In this document: positions 24,973 to 33,565 of the stretch, piece by piece | Layout of the letters: every line of letters begins with the position of its first letter | How positions within the stretch are numbered: the first letter of the stretch is position 1 | Assembly (NCBI GenBank): GCA_019634595.1 | Contig: JAHCBC010000001.1 | Coordinates: 372,001-436,000 of the forward strand | Origin: Akkermansiaceae bacterium | GTDB lineage: Bacteria > Verrucomicrobiota > Verrucomicrobiia > Verrucomicrobiales > Akkermansiaceae | Length of the DNA: 64,000 nt | Direction: 5' to 3' | Translations under genes and position numbers: made by a program | The notes under the pieces: generated by a model | What the model was told of the DNA's origin: nothing | Database searches by the model: none | What the model saw: only the letters and a program-made list of their open reading frames with translations

Positions 24973-25533
24973 TCAGTTGAGGAAGGGATCCTCCGGTGCC
25001 TCCGCGAGAAGGCGGTGGAATGGGGAAAGGGGCCGCAGCAGGTCTTTCCACAGCGACTTGTCATGGTCGTGCCCCAGCAGGTCGGGCAGCGGGCGGGTGG
25101 CGATCCAGGCGTTGCGCCGCAGTTCGCTCTCAAGCTGGCCGGACGACCATCCTGAGTAGCCGATGAACGCGCGCACCAGGGTGCCGGGCTGCTGGGAGTG
25201 CTTGATGGCTTCCTCCGCGGAGATGCGGAGCGCCCAGCGGAGGCCCTGCTGGTGGTTCCACCAGAGGGCGGAAAACGTGAGTTGGTCCCGCTCGACGGGG
25301 CCGCCGTCATAGACCTGCAGGTTGCGCAGCGCGTTGAAATCGGAATCCTTGAGCAGTTCACCCACCACATGGCCGGTGGGTTGGTTGAGGATCAGTCCGA
25401 GCGCCCCGCCATCCGGGGAATGCTCCGCCAGCAGGATGACGGAGCGGTTGAAAATCCCGTCACGCAGCGAAGGATCGGCCAGCAGCAACTGGCCGTTGAG
25501 GTAGATCGGAGAATCGGGTGGATGGCTCGCCAC
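24973..25533 (-). CDS. yqgE: YqgE/AlgH family protein (UPF0301)
   Basis: 186 residues, cytosolic. Family marks in order: GQLLLADPSLRDGIFNRSVILLAEH, GALGLILNQPTG, VYDGGPVERDQL, and RAFIGYSGWSSGQLESELRRNAW. Biochemical function of the family is not settled. The start is a GTG at 25533. Likely the first gene of a two-gene unit with ribBA. Confidence 0.92.
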   Translation of the reverse strand: MASHPPDSPIYLNGQLLLADPSLRDGIFNRSVILLAEHSPDGGALGLILNQPTGHVVGELLKDSDFNALRNLQVYDGGPVERDQLTFSALWWNHQQGLRWALRISAEEAIKHSQQPGTLVRAFIGYSGWSSGQLESELRRNAWIATRPLPDLLGHDHDKSLWKDLLRPLSPFHRLLAEAPEDPFLN

Positions 25534-25610
25534 GCCGCAAGCCTAAGGGGGGGACGGTTGGGATGCAAGGGGGACTAGAACCCCTGTGGAAAGGGCGGGG
25601 ACTGGATTTT

Positions 25611-25725
25611 TAACCGCAGATGAAGAATGATTGGGGAAAAGTAATGCGATCACTTTCCATCGAAACCCGGAAATCTGACCCGCAATCCTCTTTATCTGCG
25701 TCCATCCGCGTTCATCTGTGGTTCA
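25611..25725. repeat. Intergenic element with short terminal inverted repeats (family E)
   Basis: TAACCGCAGATGAA at 25611-25624 and TTCATCTGTGGTTCA at 25711-25725 are near-perfect reverse complements (one mismatch), with a second related motif (ATCTGCGTCCATCCGCG) just inside the right end. It lies between the divergent yqgE and MATE genes. Repeats with this CGCAGATGAA/ATCTGCGTC core are, from memory, widespread in environmental bacterial genomes. Confidence 0.8.
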
Positions 25726-25818
25726 ATTTTCTTCCCCCGATGAAAGAGCACCGCCAGAGGTGAGGCCGGATTGAAGATTGCCGGATTCCGGCGGGTGATG
25801 GACGCTCGCCCGCGAAGC

Positions 25819-27237
25819 ATGTCGAAGCCGATCCCCAACCCCAGCGGAAATCCGGATGCCGCGGCGGGTCTGGGTGGCCGCCTGGCAGGATTGTCGCTGC
25901 CGCGCCAGATCATGGTCCTGGCGATGTGGCCGCTGTTGGAGCAGGTGCTGGCGTTTTTTGTCGGACTGACCGACCTGCTGATCGCGGGGCGGATGGTGGC
26001 AGGCCCGGACCGGGTGGCGGTGCTGGATGCCATGGCGCTGGCGGGCTATGTGAGCTGGTTTTTCAATATCCTCCAAGGGGCCATCGCCACGGGCGTGATG
26101 GCGCTGGTGGCGCGGGCCACCGGGGCGAGGGACAAGGCACTGGCGAACCGGGCGCTGGGGCAGGGGATCTGGCTGGGCTTTATCGCCGGATGCGTCTCAC
26201 TGGTGATCCTCCAACTGTGGATCCCGACGTTGATCCGCTGGATCGGCCTCAGTCCGGAAGCCGCCATGTATGCGGAAAGGTTCCTGCGGGTGCTGGCGTG
26301 GTCCGGTCCGTTCAGCGGCACCATGTTCGCGCTGAATGCGGCCCTGCGCGGGGCGGGGGACACCCGAACACCTTTTCTGGCGATGGTGGTGGTGAATCTG
26401 GTGAACATGGGGCTGAGCTGGCTGTTCGTCTTCGGTCCGGCCCCGGTGGGTGGCCACGGCATCGAGGGCATCGCCTGGGGCACCACCATCGGCTGGGCGG
26501 CGGGTCTGTTGACCGCGGCATCCCTGCTGGGCAGATGGCGGTCGGAGGTGCTCCACTGGTCGCTGGGCATCCTGAAACCGCACTGGGACACCATCCGGCG
26601 CATCCTGCGGGTGGGTGCGCCGCAGTCGTTGGAGATCGCGGGCATGTGGTCCATCCACGCGTTCGGCATCCATGTCATCGCTTCCCTGCCGGTCACGGGG
26701 GCGTTGGGAGCGCATATTCTGGCCATCCGGGTGGAGGCGATGAGCTTTCTGCCGGGATTCGCGGTCGCCACGGCAGGGGCTACCCTGGTGGGACAGTATC
26801 TGGGGGCCGGGAGAAAGGACATGGCGGTGAAGGCCGCGCGCCTGTGCTGGGGTTCCGGCGTGCTGATGATGGGGGTGATGGGCCTGCTTTTTATCCTGTT
26901 CCGCCACACGCTCATCGGCTGGATGGCACCCGGGAGTGGTTTGCACGTGGAGCTGGCCGCGCCGCTGCTCATCGTCTGTGGCCTGGTGCAGCCATCCTAT
27001 GCGACGTGCATCATCCTGAAAAACACCATGCGCGGGGCGGGTGCGACGGGCATCGTCATGCGGTGGGCTTTCAGCAGCATGATCTTCTTCCGGATCGGCG
27101 TGCTGGGCGCGCTGGCGAAGTTCGGCTCACCGACGCTGACACAAGTGTGGATCGTGCTGGCGACGGACCTGACGGTGCAGGCGGTGATCTTCTCACGGCT
27201 CCATTTCAAGGGAAAATGGCTGGATGCGAAGGTGTGA
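25819..27237 (+). CDS. MATE-family multidrug / organic cation efflux transporter
   Basis: 472 residues with about twelve membrane helices in two halves. Each half has the family pattern: near the start LAMWPLLEQVLAFFVGLTDLLIAGRM and near the middle RVGAPQSLEIAGMWSIHAFGI, with GALGAHILAIRVEAMSFLPGFAVATAGATLVGQYLGAG. MATE proteins exchange Na+ or H+ for cationic drugs or metabolites; the substrate cannot be inferred. The start at 25819 (MSKPIPNPSG) is preferred to the open frame from 25771. Ends 3 nt from the stop of the convergent glycosidase gene. Confidence 0.93.
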   Translation: MSKPIPNPSGNPDAAAGLGGRLAGLSLPRQIMVLAMWPLLEQVLAFFVGLTDLLIAGRMVAGPDRVAVLDAMALAGYVSWFFNILQGAIATGVMALVARATGARDKALANRALGQGIWLGFIAGCVSLVILQLWIPTLIRWIGLSPEAAMYAERFLRVLAWSGPFSGTMFALNAALRGAGDTRTPFLAMVVVNLVNMGLSWLFVFGPAPVGGHGIEGIAWGTTIGWAAGLLTAASLLGRWRSEVLHWSLGILKPHWDTIRRILRVGAPQSLEIAGMWSIHAFGIHVIASLPVTGALGAHILAIRVEAMSFLPGFAVATAGATLVGQYLGAGRKDMAVKAARLCWGSGVLMMGVMGLLFILFRHTLIGWMAPGSGLHVELAAPLLIVCGLVQPSYATCIILKNTMRGAGATGIVMRWAFSSMIFFRIGVLGALAKFGSPTLTQVWIVLATDLTVQAVIFSRLHFKGKWLDAKV

Positions 27238-27240
27238 GCA

Positions 27241-30200
27241 TCATGGCCGCACCTTCGTGTGACGCGTGGTTTCCATGCCGGAGGCCAGTTCCTTGATCCT
27301 GATTTCCCATGAGCCGGGGTCCTCGTTGGTGGCGATGGAAAGCGGCAGGACGAGCGTGCCGTCCTTCGCGGCATGGTAGCCGCTTCCTTCCGCTTCCTTG
27401 CCATTGGTGTCACGGATCCTCACTTCCAGCGGGATCACCGCCTTCACCGGTTGATCGTTGCCGGTGGTGATGCGGACGCGCAGTTCGGCCGTCTCACCCC
27501 GCTTGATGCTGTCCGGAAGATCAGCAGTGACCGACTGGAGAGGGGCGGGGAGGATCATGAAAATGCGCCCATCGCACGGCCCGAGATCCACCGGGAGCTG
27601 TGGTGCGCCGCCTTCGCTACGTTGCGGCTGGAGCTGGCGTCCGCGGGTGAGGTCATACACCGCGCCGGCGTCCTGCGGGAGGGTCACCACTGTTTGGGTG
27701 GGCAGGCCGTTCTCCAGTACCAGCCCGTTTTGGCCCACGTAGTTGCCGGCCTCGCGGCTGTCGTTGATGACGAAAAGATAGCGGGCATCTCCGGAGCGGC
27801 GCATGCGGAGGATGGCATCCGGTGTGTCCGCCGTGACGGCCGGGACATGGCCGCTGGCGGTCATCCGTGAGGAAAGCTCCCCGGCCATGGCCAGCAGGCC
27901 GGTGCGGTCCGCCGCGGCATTCCGTGTGCGCTTGTAGGCGGGCAGAAGAACGTCCGCCTTCAGGGCCGGGCAGAGGTGTTCATCCGCGATGATTTTCCCG
28001 CCCTGTGCCTGCCACTGCCGGATGCGTTCCGCCACGGATGCGGTGAGGACATCGCAGTGAGGCATGACCAGGAAACGCCGTCCGTCCAGACCGTCCTTGA
28101 GGAGCGTGCTCTCATGGAGGATGTCCGTGCGGACGTGAGCGTGCTGGAGTGCCAGCCAGACGTCCGCAGGCCAGCCGTTGTTGTAGCCGTAGCCCCCGCG
28201 TTTGGAAAACATCTGGGCGGTGAAGCTTTCGAGGAACGCCACTTCCGCACGTTCATCCGGGACGGCCATCAGCGTGGGACCCAGCGGGCGGACGACGTCA
28301 TGGAGCAGCTCCCGCAGCACATGGACGGTGTTGGGATTGGTGAACTTGTAGGCGCTGGCGCTTTCCGTGGGGACGAGCGACTGCCAGCCGTGGTACATGA
28401 TGCCGCTGACGGGGCGTGACAGCTTTGTCCAGAATGCCTCCCGCAGGTGCATGGGGGCGATGGTGATGTAGGCTGCATCCGGGTCTTGGTCCACCCATGG
28501 CACCGGATCATCCGGCGCGGTCTTCGTGACCGGGGCGGTCTGGCTGCGATACCAGATGAGCTGGGTCATCTTCATGACCTGCTGGCCTTTGCCGGAGGCC
28601 TCGCTCATCGCCAGGATCTGGTCGGTCGCCAGTCCGATGCGCTGCGGGTCCGGATAGGTGTACGTCCAGTGGGACAGTACGTCCACACTCCCACCCGCGC
28701 CGCTGATGGCAGGCTGGCGCACGGCCGGATCATGGAAGGTCCAGTGGCCGGGGCGGGCGGTGGCTTTCACCCCATCGCTCAGGGCACTGTGCAGGGCATT
28801 CCAACCGTCCCCCATGGTCCAGAACCAGCGGTAGTAGCTGAGGATGGGATGGTCGTCCGGGATGACGCGATCCGTTGGGAAATCCGCGAGTGTCTGCCAG
28901 TCCACACCGCCGCGGGACTGCACCTCCGCCGGGATATCCCTGCCGGAAAAGGCACGGTAGGCGTCCACCTCCAGCGGTGAAAAGGAAGGTTGGGATGCGT
29001 CCCTCACCTCCGTGTTCACCAGAGTGGCACTGAAGGCGGGATGGCCTCCATAGGTGGTCCCCAGGCTGCGGCCCACCTTTTCGAAGAAAGGCGGCAGTTC
29101 GGGATTCAGTGCGATGATGTCCTTCCGAGCGAGCGGCTTGCCATCCCTGCCGACACGGAGCATGCCGGGAAGCGTCTCCGCATACCCGCGCGGGGAAACG
29201 CGGGCGATCACCCGGATGCCTGCGGCCAGCGCGTCATCCAGCAAGGTCATGTTCCTGCCGATGGTGTCCGGCATTCCTGCGGGTAATACCGCCGCAGGGT
29301 CCCGGCGGGATTTCCAGATATCCCCCATGTTGTCCACGCCAAGCGCCATGTAATGGGTGAAACCGGCGTCCTTCATGCGCGGGATGTCACCTCCGCCCCA
29401 CAGGATGACGGGCATCGCCGGAGCCGGGCGGGGGACGATCTCCAGCGGAGTCTTCTTCTCCACGGTGGTCCCGCCGCTTTCCAGGCGGGCGGCCAGGGTG
29501 TAGGCGGCGGGCTTCAGGGTGGTATCGACGGGGATCGGGAAATCATGGCTCTTCCCGGGTTCCAGCGGCGGAATTTCCAAAGTCTGGATCTTCTCCCCCA
29601 AAATGATGGTCAGGCGCGCCCCGGTGATGGTCTTCCGCTGGAGGTTCGTGCAGGTCACCACGATGGGTTCCGCCTTTTCCATGCGCTCCCACACATGGCG
29701 GGTGCTCCGGATCTGGAGGCCGATGCTTTCAAAACGCAGCGCGCCTTCGCTCAGCCTCACCTCATCGACGGTGCCGGGGAATCCCGAAAAGGTGCTGCCC
29801 ACCCGGTCGCCGATGTGGAGGTTCTTAGGTCCCGGCTTCACCGCGCCTAGGCCGGGCCGGGTGGATTGGCTGACCAGCGAGCCGTCACGGTAGAAGGTGA
29901 CGGTCCCTTTCGCATCATAAGTGACGGCGAGGTGCTGCCAGCCATCCGTCTTCAGCTCCATCGGTTCCGAGTGGAAGGTCTCCGACGTGGAGCCGAAGCC
30001 GAGCGCGAGCGACATGCGGCGCAGGCCGGATTTTTCCGCATCCATGAGCTTCCACGCATAGTCCGTGTGGTTGTCCGGCGTGTAGCGTTTGTCCACCAGG
30101 TGGCAGGCCGCGGGGCTGCCGCCGGGGTCGGGCTTCACCCACATTTCGAGGGTGAACGGGCCGGAGGGGCTGAGGCCGCCGCCGCTGGCTCTGGCGGAGT

Positions 30201-30468
30201 GGGAACTGGTGGGGGAGTATCCGCACTTCAGGCCCCCACCGGAGTGGCCCTCCACCCCGGTGGCGGCTCCCGACAGGGTGAGGTCATGCCCTTTTCCGGA
30301 GCTGTCCCGCAGCTCCGCGCCGGAGGTGAATTTCCAGTAGCCCAGCACGTGCGCGCCGGTCGCGTCCTTGCCCTCATAACCGGTCTGCCAGGTTTCCTGA
30401 AGTCCGGTGGCTCCGGCGGTTGGGAGGCCCAGAAATGCGAGGAGGAAGAGGGTGCGGGCGGAGATCAT
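27241..30468 (-). CDS. Large secreted LamG-domain glycoside-hydrolase-like protein
   Basis: 1,075 residues. A signal peptide (MISARTLFLLAFLGLPTAGA) precedes a LamG/concanavalin-like lectin domain at about 40-240 (GPFTLEMWVKPDPGG, GWQHLAVTYDAKGTVTFYRDG, GTVDEVRLSEGAL). A beta-sandwich of about 100 residues is followed by a TIM-barrel-like region (ILWGGGDIPRMKDAGFTHYMALGV, ALAAGIRVIARVSPRG). A beta-galactosidase-trimerisation-like domain comes next (FLVMPHCDVLTASVAERIRQWQAQGGKIIADEH), then C-terminal beta domains. Resembles GH42-like verrucomicrobial proteins. The catalytic acids could not be fixed, so the exact family and substrate stay open. Convergent with the MATE gene. Confidence 0.75.
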   Translation of the reverse strand: MISARTLFLLAFLGLPTAGATGLQETWQTGYEGKDATGAHVLGYWKFTSGAELRDSSGKGHDLTLSGAATGVEGHSGGGLKCGYSPTSSHSARASGGGLSPSGPFTLEMWVKPDPGGSPAACHLVDKRYTPDNHTDYAWKLMDAEKSGLRRMSLALGFGSTSETFHSEPMELKTDGWQHLAVTYDAKGTVTFYRDGSLVSQSTRPGLGAVKPGPKNLHIGDRVGSTFSGFPGTVDEVRLSEGALRFESIGLQIRSTRHVWERMEKAEPIVVTCTNLQRKTITGARLTIILGEKIQTLEIPPLEPGKSHDFPIPVDTTLKPAAYTLAARLESGGTTVEKKTPLEIVPRPAPAMPVILWGGGDIPRMKDAGFTHYMALGVDNMGDIWKSRRDPAAVLPAGMPDTIGRNMTLLDDALAAGIRVIARVSPRGYAETLPGMLRVGRDGKPLARKDIIALNPELPPFFEKVGRSLGTTYGGHPAFSATLVNTEVRDASQPSFSPLEVDAYRAFSGRDIPAEVQSRGGVDWQTLADFPTDRVIPDDHPILSYYRWFWTMGDGWNALHSALSDGVKATARPGHWTFHDPAVRQPAISGAGGSVDVLSHWTYTYPDPQRIGLATDQILAMSEASGKGQQVMKMTQLIWYRSQTAPVTKTAPDDPVPWVDQDPDAAYITIAPMHLREAFWTKLSRPVSGIMYHGWQSLVPTESASAYKFTNPNTVHVLRELLHDVVRPLGPTLMAVPDERAEVAFLESFTAQMFSKRGGYGYNNGWPADVWLALQHAHVRTDILHESTLLKDGLDGRRFLVMPHCDVLTASVAERIRQWQAQGGKIIADEHLCPALKADVLLPAYKRTRNAAADRTGLLAMAGELSSRMTASGHVPAVTADTPDAILRMRRSGDARYLFVINDSREAGNYVGQNGLVLENGLPTQTVVTLPQDAGAVYDLTRGRQLQPQRSEGGAPQLPVDLGPCDGRIFMILPAPLQSVTADLPDSIKRGETAELRVRITTGNDQPVKAVIPLEVRIRDTNGKEAEGSGYHAAKDGTLVLPLSIATNEDPGSWEIRIKELASGMETTRHTKVRP

Positions 30469-30552
30469 GGCGGATTGTCGGATACCTCGTGGCACCGCTT
30501 TCCGTTTCATGAAATGTTCGACTGGCGGCGCAGGCCTTTTATATTCCGCGCC

Positions 30553-31329
30553 ATGACCTTCACCGAACGCCTGCAGCGCCGCATCGACACCACATGCTCC
30601 CGCCTTTGCGTGGGACTGGACCCACGGCCCGGGGATGGTGGCGCATCGTTCGCGAGGAATTTCCTGACGCAGGTCATCGGGGAAACCTCACCGTGGGCGG
30701 CGGCGTTCAAACCGAACATGGCCTACTTCGAGGCCATGGGCATCGAGGGCATCCAGTTGCTGGAGGACCTGCTGAAGATCATCCCGGACGAAATCCCGGT
30801 CATCCTTGACGCGAAGCGCAGCGACATCGGCGAGACGCAGAAATACTATGCGCAGGGCTACTTTTCCAACTGGAACGTGGATGCGGTGACGCTCAATCCG
30901 TTCCTGGGCTATGACTCCATCGAGCCTTTCCTCGACTGGGAGGGCAAGGCGGTCTATCTGCTGGCGCTGACGTCGAACGCGGGATCCGCGGATTTCCAGC
31001 AACAGAAGCTGGCGGACGGACGCTCCGTGTTCGAGCTGGTGACCGCACTGGGCGAGCGGGCGAAGGAAGAGGGCCGGAAGACGGATGTGGGCTACGTTTT
31101 CGGCCTGACGAATGCGGGCGGACTGCTCGAAAAAATGCCGGACGCACCGCTGCTGGTGCCTGGGCTGGGCGCGCAGGGCGGGGATCTGGCGTCGCTGGCG
31201 GCGGCGGGACGGTCCGCTCCGGACGTCATCAACGTATCCCGCGGCATCCTCTACGCGGCGGATGACAGGGGCTTCGCCTCCCGGGCTCAGGATTGGGCGG
31301 AGAAAATCGCAGGCGCGTACGCTGGATAG
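30553..31329 (+). CDS. pyrF: Orotidine 5'-phosphate decarboxylase (type 2)
   Basis: 258 residues. Last step of UMP synthesis. The motif with the catalytic Asp-Lys-Asp network is VILDAKRSDIGETQKYYAQ, and the N-terminal LCVGLDPRPGD and FKPNMAYFEAMG segments belong to the longer type 2 group also found in mycobacteria and myxobacteria. The phosphate-binding end reads LLVPGLGAQGGDL followed by NVSRGILYA. The open frame extends far upstream to 29866, but that part is antisense to the glycosidase gene; the ATG at 30553 starts the family homology. Confidence 0.95.
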   Translation: MTFTERLQRRIDTTCSRLCVGLDPRPGDGGASFARNFLTQVIGETSPWAAAFKPNMAYFEAMGIEGIQLLEDLLKIIPDEIPVILDAKRSDIGETQKYYAQGYFSNWNVDAVTLNPFLGYDSIEPFLDWEGKAVYLLALTSNAGSADFQQQKLADGRSVFELVTALGERAKEEGRKTDVGYVFGLTNAGGLLEKMPDAPLLVPGLGAQGGDLASLAAAGRSAPDVINVSRGILYAADDRGFASRAQDWAEKIAGAYAG

Positions 31330-31369
31330 GTGCTAGCGTTTCCCTAACAACGAATCCACGGAATCGACC

Positions 31370-32296
31370 ATGGGAAACCCGAACGACAGCCAGCCCCCGC
31401 CGGGGTTCAACCCCCACTACTCAGGCCTCCTGCCACAGAAAGGCTGGCCGGCCCGGAACCTGAAGTTCTGGCGGCACCGCATCGTCCCGGGCATGTTCAG
31501 CCGTGCGGCGGGCAGCCATTCCCCGCCTGTGCTGGATGCCCCTGTGGATGGGAAGGTGCGGGTCACGTGGATCGGCCACGCGTCGTTTTTCGTGCAGTTC
31601 GCCGGGCACTCCGTGATCGTGGACCCGAACTGGGCGAACTGGCACGGTCCGGTGAAACGCCTGCGTCAGCCGGGGCTGAAACTGCGGGAGGTTCCGGAGG
31701 TGGACCTGGTGCTGGTGACGCACGCCCACTTCGACCACCTGCACAAGCCAAGCCTGAAGGTGCTGAAGGCGAAAGAAGGCATCGTGGTGCCACGGGGCAG
31801 CGGCTCGCTGGTGAAGCGGCTGGGCTTTTCCTCCGTCCATGAAATGCGCGCGTGGGATGAGCTGTTGTTCAATGAGCTGCACGTTACCCACACGCCGTGC
31901 TTCCACTGGGGCGCGCGCTACATCCATGACCGCCACCGGGACTACGGCGGCTACCTGATCCGCGCGGGTGGAAAGAGCGTCTTCCACTGCGGGGACAGCG
32001 CGTATTTCGACGGATTCGGGGAGATCGGACGGCGGCAGGAGATCGACGTCGCGCTGATGCCCATCGGTGCGTATGAATCACCCAGCGGCCGGAACGTCCA
32101 CATGAACCCGGAAGAGGCCGTCCGGGCCTTCGCGGAACTGGGGGCTAAAGTCATGATCCCCATGCACTACGGGACATTCCCCCTGGGGAATGAGCCGCAT
32201 GAGGAACCGGTGGAACGATTGCTGATGGAGGCGGACCGCCTGGGCATCAGCGAACAGATCCTGATCCCGGAGACGGGGGTGGGAATCGAATGGTAG
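31370..32296 (+). CDS. Metallo-beta-lactamase-fold hydrolase, NAPE-PLD/UlaG-like
   Basis: 308 residues. Metal motif VTHAHFDHLH, then further ligands in FHWGARYIHDRHRDYGGYLI (His), CGDSAYFDGF (Asp) and MIPMHYGTFPLG (His). The N-terminal region (NPHYSGLLPQKGWPARNLKFWRHR, then VTWIGHASFFVQFAGHSVIVDPNW) and the GR-N-VHMNPEEAV segment match the branch that includes N-acyl-phosphatidylethanolamine phospholipase D and UlaG-like lactonases. Cytosolic by sequence, no signal peptide. The substrate is unknown. 40 nt after pyrF on the same strand. Confidence 0.85.
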   Translation: MGNPNDSQPPPGFNPHYSGLLPQKGWPARNLKFWRHRIVPGMFSRAAGSHSPPVLDAPVDGKVRVTWIGHASFFVQFAGHSVIVDPNWANWHGPVKRLRQPGLKLREVPEVDLVLVTHAHFDHLHKPSLKVLKAKEGIVVPRGSGSLVKRLGFSSVHEMRAWDELLFNELHVTHTPCFHWGARYIHDRHRDYGGYLIRAGGKSVFHCGDSAYFDGFGEIGRRQEIDVALMPIGAYESPSGRNVHMNPEEAVRAFAELGAKVMIPMHYGTFPLGNEPHEEPVERLLMEADRLGISEQILIPETGVGIEW

Positions 32297-32336
32297 TTGA
32301 TATTTTTCCCGGATTTCTATCGTTTCCGTGTATCGT

Positions 32337-32975
32337 ATGAACATGACGCGTCGAATTGCCCTGCTCTTCCTGTGCCTCTTTCCGGCGCTCGCCCACTGCG
32401 AACCCGCCAAGAAAATGCCAGTCCACGCAAGAGCCCGCGCCGAAATGCCGAAGATCCCCGAAGGAATGGAAGCCGCCACGCTGGGTGCGGGGTGCTTCTG
32501 GTGCACGGACGCCGTCTACCAACGGCTGGACGGCGTCATTTCCGTGACCTCCGGTTACACCGGAGGAAAGGTGGACAAGCCGACCTATGAGGAAATCTGC
32601 ACCGGCACCACCGGCCACGCGGAGGTCGTCGTCGTCGTGTTCGACCCGAAGAAGATCACCTATGAGCGCGTGCTCGCCTGGTTCTGGGACCTGCATGACC
32701 CCACCACGCTGAACCGTCAGGGGAATGACGTCGGCACGCAATACCGCTCCGCCATCTTCTACCACTCCGAGGAGCAGAAGAAGATCGCCGAAGCGTCCAA
32801 GGCTGCGGCGCAGGCGAACTTCGACAAGCCCATCGTGACGGAGATCACCAAGGCTCCCGAGTTCTATCCGGCGGAGAACTACCACCAGAACTACTACGCG
32901 GAGAACAAGTCGAAGAACCCCTACTGCAAGGCCGTCATCGAGCCGAAGCTGAAGAAACTGAAGCTGGAGGACTGA
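32337..32975 (+). CDS. msrA: Exported peptide-methionine (S)-S-oxide reductase
   Basis: 212 residues. Repairs methionine sulfoxide in proteins. A signal peptide (RRIALLFLCLFPALAHC) precedes the MsrA domain, with the catalytic cysteine in LGAGCFWCTDAVYQ, GYTGGKVDKPTYEEICTGTTGHAE, DPTTLNRQGNDVGTQYRS and ENYHQNYY. The motif has a second cysteine two positions on (GCFWC), and another lies near the C-terminus (NPYCKAV), possibly resolving. Periplasmic location suggests a defence role against envelope oxidation. The ATG at 32337 is taken; a GTG at 32328 is possible. Confidence 0.94.
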   Translation: MNMTRRIALLFLCLFPALAHCEPAKKMPVHARARAEMPKIPEGMEAATLGAGCFWCTDAVYQRLDGVISVTSGYTGGKVDKPTYEEICTGTTGHAEVVVVVFDPKKITYERVLAWFWDLHDPTTLNRQGNDVGTQYRSAIFYHSEEQKKIAEASKAAAQANFDKPIVTEITKAPEFYPAENYHQNYYAENKSKNPYCKAVIEPKLKKLKLED

Positions 32976-32976
32976 C

Positions 32977-33294
32977 ATGAGAAGGAGGACCGCCATTCTT
33001 CTGGTGGTGGGATTGGCGGTGGCCTATGTCGGCAGCTATCTGTTCTGTTCAAAAAATGGCGCTTATGTGCCGATGGGTTTCGGGGCGGGCAAGGGACCGC
33101 ACGGTGAGATGGTTCTCCGATCAAAGCGTATCGGGTTAATCTGGGAGCCTTTCGGGTTGCCCCGGTCAACTTATGAGGCTCGATCCATTAAGATTCGCGA
33201 GATGGTTTACCTGCCTCTCATCGCCATCGACAGAGGGCTGTGGCATCGGAAGCAGAACGAGACGAGGGAATCATATTACTCGGATTATTTCTAG
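32977..33294 (+). CDS. Small single-pass membrane protein of unknown function
   Basis: 105 residues starting one base after the msrA stop, so probably co-translated. Residues 5-24 form a membrane anchor (AILLVVGLAVAYVGSYLF). The rest is a basic extracytoplasmic domain without recognised motifs (ending ETRESYYSDYF). Coupling with msrA is the only functional hint. Confidence 0.6.
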   Translation: MRRRTAILLVVGLAVAYVGSYLFCSKNGAYVPMGFGAGKGPHGEMVLRSKRIGLIWEPFGLPRSTYEARSIKIREMVYLPLIAIDRGLWHRKQNETRESYYSDYF

Positions 33295-33298
33295 ATCG

Positions 33299-33473
33299 GC
33301 TGCGGCGTCTCGCCGCAGGTCTCATCTTTCGTAGCGGGATGGCTGTGCCATCACGGCGGGGTGGAGCGATGCAACCTTACGATGCCAGTTCACCATGGAT
33401 GGCATTTTCTCCATGCGGCCCCGTCGGATCCAGGCGGGTTTTCCCCACCGTCATGGCGCAGCCATGACGCTAC
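33299..33473. repeat. Intergenic element with imperfect inverted repeats (family H)
   Basis: 33331-33361 (GTAGCGGGATGGCTGTGCCA onward) matches the reverse complement of 33443-33473 at 26 of 31 positions. Each arm contains an ATGGCTG-GCCAT mini-hairpin. Just upstream, CTGCGGCG-TCT-CGCCGCAG forms a separate strong hairpin right after the small membrane protein gene (about 33300-33318), which could act as a terminator although it lacks a T-run. 33474-33565 holds nothing recognisable besides the next gene's upstream region. Confidence 0.75.
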
Positions 33474-33565
33474 TCCCCACTGTGCAGTCCGGGATTCGTC
33501 CATCCTGGTGGTGGGAACCTGCATATCCGGTTGATCTCCGCTGATGCGGCATCCAAGCTGGCGGC

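Noticed and set aside
24700..25600. Search for an FMN riboswitch upstream of ribBA and yqgE
   Set aside because: No conserved RFN-element boxes could be recognised; the ribBA spacer is only 26 nt.
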